Below are positions 1 to 8,067 of a DNA stretch of 64,000 bases, piece by piece (positions within the stretch are counted from its first letter, which is position 1; every line of letters starts with the position of its first letter). Position numbers and translations under genes: made by a program. Source of the stretch: Clostridium punense (GTDB lineage Bacteria > Bacillota > Clostridia > Clostridiales > Clostridiaceae). The notes under the pieces are model-generated. The model was given only the letters and a program-made list of their open reading frames with translations, was not told the DNA's origin and searched no databases. The stretch covers positions 57,728-121,727 of the forward strand of contig NZ_JAGGLL010000012.1 of the NCBI RefSeq assembly GCF_017874425.1. Reading direction: 5' to 3'.

Positions 1-425
1 CTATTTTCCCTGTATATTGCTTTTCCACCTTCATTATATATTTGCTTACCATTAGTGTTTCCCTGAACATTTGAACTTTCAACATAGCCCCCCTTTGTTT
101 CAATTTCCTTTAGAATACTATTTAGACTTTCTTCAAATTTTAGAGTTTCTAAAACTGCATTGCCCTTCTTTATTATTTTTCTTTCACTATCAACCATTGC
201 CTTATTTTCAGTAGCTTTATCACTACTCGCTGCTGGTTTTTCACCTGGCTTTTGTATTCCAACTCCATTTTCACTTTTTACGTTGTCTGAAACCTGATTC
301 TTCTCTAATGCAGCAGCGGGTGATTTAGTACTTGACCCATCTTTCTTACTACCACAACCAGTAAAAATAAACACAGATATTAATGCGGTGGCTAAAACCT
401 TAAATAAAAACTTATTATCCTTCAT
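1..425 (-). CDS. DUF4349-type lipoprotein, cut by the window edge
   Basis: The gene starts at 425 behind an AAAGGAGAG ribosome site and runs off the window after 141 codons, so the C-terminus is missing. Residues 1-23 form a Lys-containing signal peptide with a hydrophobic core, and FTGC puts the lipidated cysteine at residue 24. A polar Ser/Lys/Glu linker follows to about residue 80. The next stretch (KIIKKGNAVLETLKFEES, then GGYVESS) matches the beginning of the DUF4349 domain as I know it. DUF4349 proteins are surface lipoproteins, usually with a coiled coil and a C-terminal membrane helix that would lie outside this window. The precise role is unknown. Confidence 0.75.
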   Translation of the reverse strand, partial: MKDNKFLFKVLATALISVFIFTGCGSKKDGSSTKSPAAALEKNQVSDNVKSENGVGIQKPGEKPAASSDKATENKAMVDSERKIIKKGNAVLETLKFEESLNSILKEIETKGGYVESSNVQGNTNGKQIYNEGGKAIYREN

Positions 426-897
426 AAAGCTCTCTCCTTTACTTTTACTACATATAAAAAATTAACTTACATATTAACTGATTATTTATGTACAATTATC
501 AAATATTGTTATTATATATACGAAAGATAGTCATAAAAAAGTCATAATTCCCAAATATTTATTTCAGTTTAACCTTCAAATTAACTCTAATTTATGCTTT
601 CACACCCATTATCAAATATAGTTATTACTTGTAAATTTTCACATATATTTCAAAAGTCATTAATTACAGCACAAAACTTGTTGATTTTCTATAGAGATAT
701 GCGAGTTCAAACTATTGAAAAAATACAAATTAAAATATCAATGAATTTCCTGATTTAAAAATATAACAACTATTGAGTTTTCTTATCTATACAGGACAAA
801 TTAAAATTGCTGCATAACCATAAAAGCTATGATATTTTAAGTCCCCTAACAATTCTTAAAATATCATAGCTCTTATTTAATATTTTTATTTAATCTA
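426..897. other. intergenic gap with one terminator hairpin
   Basis: This AT-rich gap of 472 bases separates the DUF4349 lipoprotein from the C39 peptidase gene, both on the minus strand. The only clear structure is the perfect hairpin at 825-871. I see no reading frame with a ribosome site. The promoter of the lipoprotein gene should lie here, but no single site stands out. Confidence 0.5.
825..871 (-). terminator. perfect 17-bp stem hairpin, likely terminator of the C39 peptidase gene
   Basis: The arms AGCTATGATATTTTAAG (825-841) and CTTAAAATATCATAGCT (855-871) are perfect inverted repeats with a 13-base loop, 27 bases past the stop of the minus-strand gene. Only a short T stretch follows on the minus strand, so strength is uncertain. 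Confidence 0.65.
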
Positions 898-1860
898 TTA
901 CTTATAATAAGATAATGCATGCTTACCCATTGTTTGCCATATAGCTTTAAAGTTTTCTTTTGAAACACTTTTGTTTTTACTATTATCTAATGGGTCGTTA
1001 TAGTAGACATTATTCTCATCATACCCTGTAAGTAGCACTGCGTGCTGTGATAAATTAACAGTAATATTTTCCCCATTACTAACCCATTGTGCTTGCCTTG
1101 TTGGTGGTTTAAAATCAACAGTTACCCATACAACCACTGGCCTTTTATCTGCTAAAACCTTCTCAATATCACTATAATCAACACCATTTAAGATTAAGGA
1201 TTTTCCTGGCATGTATTCTTCAACTAAGGGTTTTAAAGGCTCTGGGTATATCGAATACCCTGGGCTTTTCCCAGTGATATCACCTACAAATCCCACATTA
1301 GGATTTCCCCAACTCCCTATTGAAGATCCATTGTAGGTTATTGGGGTAGTATCTTTTTTAACCTTATCTGCTAAGGTCATTTTATCTACTGAAATATTAT
1401 TATAATTTAACATCATGGTAAGCGAAGTTATCTCACATCCGTTTTTAAGCTCTGGTAATTGACTAACAACTGGAATATCTAACAATACAGATTTTGGAGG
1501 ATTCTTTTTTGCTTGCTCCTCTTCCTTTTTCTTCGCTTCTTCTTGCTGTTTCTTTTCAGCTGCAAGTCGTATTTCTTCCTCTTTTTTCTTTTTTTCTTCT
1601 TCTTTTTTTGCTTCTGCTTCTGCTTTTAGTCTTTCTTTCTCTTCTTTTTCCAACCTCTTCTTTTCTTCCTTTAACCTTTTTGCCTCTTCATCAGAATCTG
1701 TATATTCTATTTTTCCCTTAAAAGCAATTAGGCTCATATGACTCTTAAGTGCTAAAAGCTTATCATCTTGAAATTGGTAAAATAAGAAAGCACCAACTAA
1801 TACACATACACTAATTATAAGCATAATTGTAGAAATAACCTTCTTCATAGCTTTTGCCAT
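898..1860 (-). CDS. membrane-anchored C39-like cysteine peptidase
   Basis: The protein has 320 residues. An N-terminal membrane helix (about 8-29) is followed by a Lys/Glu-rich charged coiled coil (about 55-120) that probably spans the cell wall. Residues 124-320 form a C39_2/YvpB-like papain-fold domain. The likely catalytic set is Cys142 in NGCEITS, His273 in SQHAVLLTGYD and Asp289 in YYNDP. Such proteins cleave peptides or act as surface hydrolases, and the substrate is unknown. The AGGTAGG site touches the first ATG, so initiation at the ATG four codons later is also possible. A MITE-like repeat ends about 20 bases upstream of the start, so the element may carry part of this gene's 5' region. 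Confidence 0.8.
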   Translation of the reverse strand: MAKAMKKVISTIMLIISVCVLVGAFLFYQFQDDKLLALKSHMSLIAFKGKIEYTDSDEEAKRLKEEKKRLEKEEKERLKAEAEAKKEEEKKKKEEEIRLAAEKKQQEEAKKKEEEQAKKNPPKSVLLDIPVVSQLPELKNGCEITSLTMMLNYNNISVDKMTLADKVKKDTTPITYNGSSIGSWGNPNVGFVGDITGKSPGYSIYPEPLKPLVEEYMPGKSLILNGVDYSDIEKVLADKRPVVVWVTVDFKPPTRQAQWVSNGENITVNLSQHAVLLTGYDENNVYYNDPLDNSKNKSVSKENFKAIWQTMGKHALSYYK

Positions 1861-1882
1861 CCTACCTTAATCTGATTTATTT

Positions 1883-2042
1883 AGGTATCTGAAAATAAAT
1901 AACAAGTCAAAGATGTGAAGGATATTTTGAGTTAGACAAGGAAACAGGTTTCTTAGGTAGTAGCGCTACCTAGGGGTTCTGTTGACGCAGTATAACGCAA
2001 AATAGACAAGCATACTGACTTGTTTATTTTTTGAAGATGCCT
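1883..2042 (+). repeat. MITE-like element, copy A
   Basis: The 160-bp element has imperfect terminal inverted repeats. The left end reads AGGTATCTGAAAATAAATAA, and the right end read on the other strand is AGGCATCTTCAAAAAATAAA; both continue into CAAGTCA. The centre holds small hairpins, including TAGGTAG/CTACCTA around 1957-1975. Related copies lie at 22329-22471 (reversed) and about 34909-35062. No reading frame is present. It sits between the EamA transporter gene and the C39 peptidase gene. Confidence 0.75.
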
Positions 2043-2107
2043 TATTACTTTATTATTCGGTATATTACCGAAAATCTTTAGTTATGCTTTTGATAAACTA
2101 ATATAAC

Positions 2108-3022
2108 TTAAGCTTCAACTTCAACTTCTTCTGCCTTATTATCAACGCTCACTTTTTGTGGTTTTGTAACTACATATACAGAATATATTATAATAATCGC
2201 TCCAAAAAGTTGCATAATAGTTAGTTTTTCTCCTAGTACTATAAAGCTAAATATAAAAGTAACCACTGGAAGTAAGTTCATAAATAGAGAAGTAATTTCC
2301 ACTCCCAATTGCTTCATAGAAAAAGTGTAGGCAAAGTTTGCTGCTGAAGAACATATTATAGCTAAAAATAATAAATTAAATATTATAGTTCCATTAATCA
2401 TATTAAACCTTATAGCTTCACCTTTTTCAAAAAGTAAAAAGGGAAATAAACCTAGGGTACCAAAGATAGCTTGATATGTTGTTATAGTAATATCTGAATA
2501 CTTATTAAATAGTGGTTTTGTAAATACCATATATAAACACCACGATACTACACTTCCAAACATAAATATGTAACCTAAGGCTGTCCCACTTATAGCATCG
2601 TTTCCAATAACAAAATAAACTCCTATAATAGATAAAATAATGCTTCTAATACTTCTTAAGCTTATTTTACTTTTATATGCAATGGCATCTGAAATTAATG
2701 CACCTATAGGTAAGGTAGCTACTATAATGGCAGAGGTGTTTGCAGAAATCCTCATTACACCATTATTTTCACACCAAAAATATAAAGTGGTGGCAAAAAA
2801 TCCAGTGAGAGCCATAAGCTTTAAATCCTCTTTCTTAACCTTTTCTTTATTTGTTTTCATTTTTACTACTATTAAAATACTAGTTGCTATTATGAATCTT
2901 ACAACTGCAAAAGCTACTGGAGAAAATGCCTCTAACACTATTTTCATGCTAATGAAAGAAACTCCCCAGAACATAATAGTTCCAATCAGTGCCAAATATG
3001 CAGTGGTTTTTGTTTTATCCAA
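2108..3022 (-). CDS. EamA/DMT-family membrane transporter
   Basis: The protein has 304 residues and about ten hydrophobic helices arranged as two EamA repeats (about 8-140 and 150-285). The N-terminal stretch GTIMFWGVSFISMK is typical of drug/metabolite exporters of this family. The C-terminal tail is acidic (VDNKAEEVEVEA). The start is TTG at 3022 with an AAGGGG site eight bases upstream; no better ATG precedes the first helix. These transporters export or exchange small metabolites, and the substrate cannot be read from sequence. The gene appears to be monocistronic, with a hairpin (3073-3105) upstream and a MITE copy downstream. Confidence 0.85.
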   Translation of the reverse strand: MDKTKTTAYLALIGTIMFWGVSFISMKIVLEAFSPVAFAVVRFIIATSILIVVKMKTNKEKVKKEDLKLMALTGFFATTLYFWCENNGVMRISANTSAIIVATLPIGALISDAIAYKSKISLRSIRSIILSIIGVYFVIGNDAISGTALGYIFMFGSVVSWCLYMVFTKPLFNKYSDITITTYQAIFGTLGLFPFLLFEKGEAIRFNMINGTIIFNLLFLAIICSSAANFAYTFSMKQLGVEITSLFMNLLPVVTFIFSFIVLGEKLTIMQLFGAIIIIYSVYVVTKPQKVSVDNKAEEVEVEA

Positions 3023-3072
3023 ACTCCCAACCCCTTCTTTTCATCTTATAGTTTATTAATATTACAAATATC

Positions 3073-3105
3073 CAAAGCTAAGAATTTATTTTGTCCTTAG
3101 CTTTG
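3073..3105 (-). terminator. hairpin terminator of the alkyltransferase gene
   Basis: CAAAGCTAAG (3073-3082) and CTTAGCTTTG (3096-3105) pair perfectly across a 13-base loop, 24 bases past the TAA that ends the full readthrough frame at 3129. This placement favours 3129, and not the internal TGA, as the true gene end. Confidence 0.65.
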
Positions 3106-3128
3106 AATAAAAGCTTGTTTTATCCTAA

Positions 3129-3608
3129 TTATAAGTTCTCTTTTTCAAATTTTAGTAGCCATTCTTTTCTCCAAAGTCCTCCACCAAAGCCTACTAACGA
3201 ACCGTTAGCACCTATTACTCTATGTCATGGAACAAATAGACTGTGAGGATTTTTGTTGTTAGCTCCTCCCACTGCTCTAACTGCTTTTGGATTATTTATG
3301 CTTATTGCTACATCTTTATAGGAAGCCGTACTTCCATAAGGAATTTTTTCAAGAGCTTTCCACACACTCTTTTGAAACTCTGTTCCTTTTTTATGTAGAA
3401 GCTTAATATTAAACTCCTTAAGATTTCCATTAAAGTACTCATCTAATTGATTTATTGCGTCCATTAAAGCCTGAGGTAATTTCTTATGATTCTCCTCCAC
3501 CTCCATATCCTCATCAATAAAATCAATAAAAGAAATCCCTTCGTTATTTCCTTCTAATTTTATAACTCCAATTGGAGATTTATAGTATGCAAAACTCCAT
3601 GTTTCCAT
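3129..3608 (-). CDS. ogt: candidate selenoprotein O6-alkylguanine-DNA alkyltransferase (TGA at the active-site codon)
   Basis: With TGA read through, the frame encodes 159 residues, the usual size for Ogt/AdaB proteins. These remove alkyl groups from O6-guanine onto one active-site cysteine in a PCHR motif. Here the motif reads P-TGA-H-R, with the TGA (3225-3227) exactly at the cysteine, residue 128. The rest of the domain is intact: the helix-turn-helix part FQKSVWKALEKIPYGS, the conserved Asn/Arg stretch, then HRVIGANGSL and GFGGGLWRKEWLL ending at TAA 3129-3131. A hairpin fitting a bacterial SECIS begins 15 bases after the TGA. The start at 3608 has a GGAGAGAAATT site. Alternatives are a nonsense pseudogene or a sequence error, but a stop at precisely the catalytic residue with intact flanks argues for selenocysteine. 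No selA, selB or selC is in this window. Confidence 0.75.
3192..3210 (-). promoter_or_regulatory. candidate bacterial SECIS hairpin
   Basis: On the coding (minus) strand the stem TGCTAACG pairs with CGTTAGTA (one G-U pair) around a GTT loop. Eight pairs lie 15-33 bases after the TGA, and the loop begins 23 bases after it. A G at the first loop position and a 16-37 base distance are features of bacterial SECIS elements. The hairpin uses TCG, a rare serine codon in such AT-rich DNA, to complete the stem. Confidence 0.6.
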
Positions 3609-3833
3609 AATTTCTCTCCTTATTCCTAATAAATATATCCCTTTCTAAGCCTAGACCTAGAATCATGTTAAGACAACACATTTATTATCTCAAATATTTA
3701 CTCTAAAATCAAAGTTATTTCATGTTTTCTTTGTACTACTCGATGTTTTTCTAAATCAATAAAATAAAAAATCATCTTAGCAGTCTTTATTTAATATAAT
3801 TATAATGTCATATATTTTTCTTGGAGGAATGCT

Positions 3834-4604
3834 ATGAAATGTGGAATTATTTATTTTTCTGCTACTGGTAATACTGATTATGTAGCAAAGCTATTTAAAC
3901 AAGAATTGTTAAAGTACAATATAAAAAGTGATTTAATAGAAATTGATAAAGCCACAGAATTTAAAGATGATTTTGACATGTTAATATTAGGTTGCCCAAT
4001 CCACTGTGAGACCTACCCTGATTATTTTGTAAGATATGTACTAAATCATCTTAAAGTTGGTAAAGGAAGAAAGGTTATATTATTTTCTACTCAGACTGCT
4101 AGAGGCGGCTCTGGCCCAAAAATTCTTGGTGACAAGCTTAAAAAATTAGGTTTTAAAATTTATGGTGAAGTTTGTTTTACTATGCCAAATAATTACTACT
4201 TAACCCTATTCCCAAGTACACCAAAGGAAAAAGCTGAAAACCGCGTAAATGAAGCTAGTAAACGAATTTCAAAAGTAGTTAAAGGTTTTATGAGTGGAAA
4301 TAGAACCATTGATTCAACTAAAAATATCAATGTTTTATTAGCTAAAGTAATTTATCCTATATACAAGTCCTACTCTTACAGTTGGGCAAGAAAAAAAATA
4401 AATATAGATGATAAACTATGTAACAGATGTGGAAAGTGTGTCCATGACTGTCCTACAAAAAATATTAAGCTGATTAATAACAACATTTATTTTAATAATA
4501 GTTGTATTAGCTGTCAAAGGTGCTTACATAAATGTCCTAAAAATGCTTTTATGTATAAACACAAACATTTTCAGCAATATAAACCCTTATTAAATAATAA
4601 ATAG
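3834..4604 (+). CDS. EFR1-family flavodoxin plus 2[4Fe-4S] ferredoxin fusion
   Basis: The protein has 256 residues. The N-terminal flavodoxin-like domain shows the FMN phosphate loop SATGNTDYVAK near residue 9. The C-terminal ferredoxin has two CxxCxxCxxxCP motifs starting at Cys196 (CNRCGKCVHDCP) and Cys224 (CISCQRCLHKCP). Such EFR1 proteins are cytoplasmic electron carriers common in clostridia; the partner is unknown. The start has a TTGGAGGAATGCT site. The gene is monocistronic and divergent from the alkyltransferase gene. A TATAAT-like box around 3796-3803 could be its -10, though I do not see a firm -35. Confidence 0.9.
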   Translation: MKCGIIYFSATGNTDYVAKLFKQELLKYNIKSDLIEIDKATEFKDDFDMLILGCPIHCETYPDYFVRYVLNHLKVGKGRKVILFSTQTARGGSGPKILGDKLKKLGFKIYGEVCFTMPNNYYLTLFPSTPKEKAENRVNEASKRISKVVKGFMSGNRTIDSTKNINVLLAKVIYPIYKSYSYSWARKKINIDDKLCNRCGKCVHDCPTKNIKLINNNIYFNNSCISCQRCLHKCPKNAFMYKHKHFQQYKPLLNNK

Positions 4605-4645
4605 ATTTTGTGTTGAATTTAAGTGCTATTTCTATAACTACAAAA

Positions 4646-4704
4646 CACTATAAGCTTTAAGATTATTGCTATTAAAGCACAGATTAATCTTAAAGTTTAT
4701 AGTG
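4646..4704 (+). terminator. long hairpin after the flavodoxin-ferredoxin gene
   Basis: CACTATAAGCTTTAAGATTA (4646-4665) pairs with TAATCTTAAAGTTTATAGTG (4685-4704) with a single mismatch, 41 bases after the stop. No T run follows, so this may be a weak or bidirectional terminator. Confidence 0.5.
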
Positions 4705-4863
4705 CCATTTAATAAGACAAATGCTATTAAAGCATTCAATGCCCCTATTTCTATGATAAGTTAATAAAAGTTTATGCTAATAATAATTTTATCTATCAAA
4801 ATCAATTGAAAATAAGAGATTAAAGCTTCTTCATAACTTTACATTATCCAATAGTATTTAACA

Positions 4864-5793
4864 CTACTTAATAAATCTAGTTATAAATTCCTCTACATGT
4901 TTTTTATATCCTTTTTCATCTACCCAATAGGCATAACCGTGCCCTGCTTTTGGAACAATGAATAATTCCTTTTCTGCATTTAATGCCTCATAAAGTGGAT
5001 AAACCATTTTTGTTGGAACAAATTTATCCTCACTTCCATGGATAAAAATTATGGGCATTTTGCTTTTTTTAACCGCATTTAATGCAGATGCTTCCTCAAA
5101 AAAGTACCCTGCTCTAAGCTTACAAATAAGGCTTGTTACTTGCATTAGTGGAAATGCTGGTATATTAAACATTTTCTTCATTTGAAACAATAAAATATCT
5201 TTAGCAGAAGTATAAGCACAATCTGAAACAATGCATTTAACACTTTTAGGTAATTCTTCTCCACTAGTCATAAGCACAGTTCCTCCCCCCATGGATATGC
5301 CATGGAGTACTATCTGTGAAGAAGCCCCCTGTTTTTCTATAATATAATTAATCCACTGCATTAAATCTTTTCTATCATGCCATCCAAAACCAATATAGTT
5401 TCCTTCACTTTGTCCATGTCCACGCAGATCAGGCATTAATACACTATACCCTAGCTCTTCATAGTAATATCTAGCTAAAAATGCCATACCACTGCCCCTA
5501 CCTGTATAACCATGAACTAATATTACAGTCTTATCAGTAGGTGCTTTTGCCTTTAAGTAAGCTCCGTAGAGGTTTAATCCATCAAAAGACTTCATCTGTA
5601 TACTTTCCCAAGGCTTTCCTTGAAACCACTCTTTGCTCTCTCTCCAATTGCTTTCAAACTGATTATTTGATAAATCAGGATTTCCATCCATAAATTTTTT
5701 CTTTTTTCTGAGCACTCCATAGTTGTAGAAGTAATTCCCTCCAATAACAAGAAGTAGCACTATTACTCCAATAAATAGTCCAAGTGCTAGCAT
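4864..5793 (-). CDS. membrane-anchored alpha/beta hydrolase
   Basis: The protein has 309 residues. The start at 5793 (ATG) is chosen because AAGGG lies seven bases upstream; a GTG at 5808 in the same frame lacks its own ribosome site. Residues 1-22 are a membrane helix. The hydrolase fold shows VHGYTGRGSG (oxyanion region), the nucleophile motif GISMGG, the acid in GSEDKF and the histidine in AGHGYAYW. It resembles the B. subtilis YqkD group of membrane-tethered esterases. The substrate is unknown. It stands alone on the minus strand. Confidence 0.85.
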   Translation of the reverse strand: MLALGLFIGVIVLLLVIGGNYFYNYGVLRKKKKFMDGNPDLSNNQFESNWRESKEWFQGKPWESIQMKSFDGLNLYGAYLKAKAPTDKTVILVHGYTGRGSGMAFLARYYYEELGYSVLMPDLRGHGQSEGNYIGFGWHDRKDLMQWINYIIEKQGASSQIVLHGISMGGGTVLMTSGEELPKSVKCIVSDCAYTSAKDILLFQMKKMFNIPAFPLMQVTSLICKLRAGYFFEEASALNAVKKSKMPIIFIHGSEDKFVPTKMVYPLYEALNAEKELFIVPKAGHGYAYWVDEKGYKKHVEEFITRFIK

Positions 5794-6113
5794 TATGTTT
5801 CCCTTCACCCTTAATTCCCCCTCTTAAACTTTTCCTACTATGTAAAAACTTATTATATACTCAGATTACTATAAAGTTGGGTACTTCTCCTTCTTTAAAG
5901 TGCTTGAAGATTTACCTTTCTATAAAGCATGTGAAATTTTCCCATAGATAAATCAAATAAAAATAATATTTCTTATAAATTAATATATAGTAACAAAACT
6001 CTTAATATTATATTATAACTATTTTTATAAATATTTACAAATTTCATATAAATCAAATTTACTAGAAAAAACAAGCCCATTGATAAATTTTACCCATGAG
6101 CTTATTATATATT
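5794..6113. other. intergenic gap
   Basis: This very AT-rich gap of 320 bases lies between the alpha/beta hydrolase and the ABC permease. Apart from the terminator at 6073-6103 I see no gene, repeat or clear promoter. Confidence 0.5.
6073..6103 (-). terminator. intrinsic terminator of the ABC permease operon
   Basis: On the minus strand AAGCTCAT pairs with ATGGGCTT (one G-U pair) and is followed directly by GTTTTTTC, a proper U tract, ten bases after the permease stop. Confidence 0.75.
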
Positions 6114-7040
6114 TTATATTTTATATTTTTTCTCAAAGTAATGTACTATTTCATACATAGCATAAGCAATAACTGAAAGTACAATTATACTCATCATTAC
6201 CATATCTAGTTGTGCCACTTGACCTCCATAAACTATTAAGAAACCAAGCCCTTCTTTAGCTACTAAGAATTCTCCCATGATAACTCCAACCCAAGAAAGA
6301 CCTACATTGATTTTTAATGCTGATATAAGTGTTGGAACTGTAGATGGAATTATAAGATGTTTTAACGTTTGGAACTTGGAAGCTCCAAAGGTTTTTAATA
6401 GTTTAATCTTATCTTCATCAACCTCTTTAAAGCCTGCAAGGACACTTATTATAGTTACAATAATTGATATTAAAAGAGCCATTACAATAATAGCTTCCAT
6501 GCCATTTCCTACCCAAAATATAATTATTGGTCCTAGGGCAACCTTAGGAAGGGCATTTAAAACTACTAAATAAGGATCTAAAACCTTGCATAAGAAATCT
6601 GACCACCACAAAATTACTGCTATTAGGGTTCCAAGTAATGTACCTAAAGTAAAGCCTACAATAGTTTCATAGCAAGTAACTAAAATATGCCTAACAAGGG
6701 TCCCCTCATTGTATATATTTATAGCACTTTGAAACATTCTAGAAGGGGTGCTAGTTAGGAATGGGTCTATAACCTTCAATCTTCCTAGTACTTCCCATAA
6801 AACAAAAAATACTACAAGAATTAATATTCTAGTAAATAAAATCTCATTTTTTCTTCTCTTAACTCTTCTTATATATTCTTTATGGTCATCACTAAAGTGG
6901 TGGTCATCACTAAAGTGATGGTCATTTACAACCTGCTGCTTATCGTTAATATCCCGTTCCTGAGTTATGACTAGTTCACCATTAATATCCTGTTGATTTT
7001 TTTTCTTATTATTATTTTCTTTCTTATTAGGTTTCATCAT
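6114..7040 (-). CDS. ABC transporter permease, SsuC/TauC/ThiX type, with a His/Asp-rich N-terminal repeat
   Basis: The chosen start at 7040 gives 308 residues. GGAAGGAGATG lies ten bases upstream, and the start overlaps the stop of the ATPase gene by 14 bases, implying coupled translation; the frame opens earlier, at 7067. The first 65 or so residues are polar (KKENNNKKKN), with a tandem HHFSDD repeat encoded by an 18-bp DNA repeat. Then come about six membrane helices of the BPD_transp_1 fold with the EAA-type loop KTFGASKFQTLKHLIIP that contacts the ATPase. The family imports nitrate, sulfonates, taurine or thiamine precursors. No substrate-binding protein gene is nearby. The His/Asp repeat could bind metal, which is inference. 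Confidence 0.85.
   Translation of the reverse strand: MMKPNKKENNNKKKNQQDINGELVITQERDINDKQQVVNDHHFSDDHHFSDDHKEYIRRVKRRKNEILFTRILILVVFFVLWEVLGRLKVIDPFLTSTPSRMFQSAINIYNEGTLVRHILVTCYETIVGFTLGTLLGTLIAVILWWSDFLCKVLDPYLVVLNALPKVALGPIIIFWVGNGMEAIIVMALLISIIVTIISVLAGFKEVDEDKIKLLKTFGASKFQTLKHLIIPSTVPTLISALKINVGLSWVGVIMGEFLVAKEGLGFLIVYGGQVAQLDMVMMSIIVLSVIAYAMYEIVHYFEKKYKI
6886..6927 (-). repeat. in-gene 18-bp tandem repeat encoding HHFSDD
   Basis: The unit TGGTCATCACTAAAGTGG occurs twice in a row with a further partial copy. On the coding strand it gives DHHFSDDHHFSDDH in the cytoplasmic N-terminus of the permease. The number of units may vary between strains by slippage. Confidence 0.75.
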
Positions 7041-7797
7041 TAAAGTCCATCTCCTTCCATATTTCATTGAAATAGGTTCTAAACTCTGCTTCTTCTCTGC
7101 ACTTTAATGGTGTTCTGCAATCACAGGTAAATAATATTTCTAATTCTTTTTTCAATTTAGCTGGTCTTTTAGAAAGTACTACAACCTTTGAGGACATAGA
7201 TACAGCTTCTGAAATATCATGGGTGACCATTATAGCTGTTTTGCCCTCTTTTTTTATAATGTCATAAATTTCATCACTTACATTTAATCTACTTTGATAA
7301 TCTAATGCTGAAAAGGGCTCATCTAAAAGAAGCACCTCTGGGTCTAATGCTAAAGTCCTAATTAGGGCTACTCTTTGTCTCATACCACCTGAAAGCTCTT
7401 TTGGATAATGATTTCTAAAATCCCAAAGACCGTAGTTTTTAAGCAAGTGCTGTAACTTGTCCTTACTATCCTCATTTAGACGATTCTTAATTTTAAGCCC
7501 TAAAGCAACATTATCCCATACAGTAAGCCATTCAAATAAATGATCTCTTTGAAACATATAACCAAGCTTTTCAGAATAGCTCCCTATGACTTCCCCGTCT
7601 AATAGCACTTCTCCCCTAGAAGGCTTAATAAGACCAGCAATAATATTTAAAAGAGTTGATTTTCCACAACCTGAAGGTCCAACTATACTAACAAAATCTC
7701 CTGCTTCAATAGAAAGGTTAATATTCTCTAGGGCAGAAGTTTCTCCCTTTAGAGAATGATAGTTCATATAAATATTTCTCAATTCTACTTTGCTCAT
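7027..7797 (-). CDS. ABC transporter ATP-binding protein, SsuB/TauB type
   Basis: The 256-residue protein has every motif of an active importer ATPase: Walker A GPSGCGKST, Q-loop at YMFQRD, signature LSGGMRQR, Walker B VLLLDEPFSALD and the switch histidine in MVTHDISEA. It powers the permease encoded directly downstream, whose start overlaps this stop. The C-terminal Cys stretch TCDCRTPLKCREE resembles the tail of SsuB/TauB-like subunits. The ribosome site is AAAGGAGATGAGCAG. A leader of about 270 bases with hairpins lies upstream, after the PhzF terminator. Confidence 0.9.
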   Translation of the reverse strand: MSKVELRNIYMNYHSLKGETSALENINLSIEAGDFVSIVGPSGCGKSTLLNIIAGLIKPSRGEVLLDGEVIGSYSEKLGYMFQRDHLFEWLTVWDNVALGLKIKNRLNEDSKDKLQHLLKNYGLWDFRNHYPKELSGGMRQRVALIRTLALDPEVLLLDEPFSALDYQSRLNVSDEIYDIIKKEGKTAIMVTHDISEAVSMSSKVVVLSKRPAKLKKELEILFTCDCRTPLKCREEAEFRTYFNEIWKEMDFNDET

Positions 7798-8067
7798 CTG
7801 CTCATCTCCTTTTACTCTTGTATATAGGTAACCAAGTTCTAGAATTACTCATACATGAACTTTACCCTGTTTCTCTGAAGGCTTTTACGAGTAAATAAAG
7901 TAAGTTTTTATACCCATAGCCTTTAGAAAAACCAAAATGAAGACTTAAAAGGGCAAGTTACCCCTTAACTTTCCCTTTAAAATAATTAAATAAAGTTGTT
8001 CATGGTTTAATATATGATTAAGCCGTAAATATTGTTAAAGAAAAACTATTATTATAATATTAAACTC
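7798..8067 (-). promoter_or_regulatory. structured leader upstream of the ABC operon
   Basis: On the minus strand this stretch carries a two-part hairpin, AAAGGG-aa-AGTTA over AGGGG to TAACT-tg-CCCTTT (7948-7978), followed by a long-range AAGGCT/AGCCTT pairing that encloses TTTACTCGTAAA. I do not recognise a known riboswitch class (no THI box, for example). It may be a plain 5' region or an unrecognised cis-regulatory RNA. Confidence 0.35.

Noticed and set aside
1494..1721. Plus-strand frame of 75 codons rich in Leu, Phe and Ser
   Set aside because: It is the antisense shadow of the Lys/Glu-rich coiled coil of the C39 peptidase gene, with no ribosome site.
3225..3608. A complete 127-residue alkyltransferase ending at the TGA
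   Set aside because: Ending here would remove the catalytic residue and the conserved WRKEWLL end. The intact downstream frame, the hairpin and the terminator after 3129 make the longer frame more likely.
7798..8067. Thiamine riboswitch before the ABC genes
   Set aside because: No CTGAGA/ACCCTT/ACCTGA core could be found, so I kept only a general structured-leader note.
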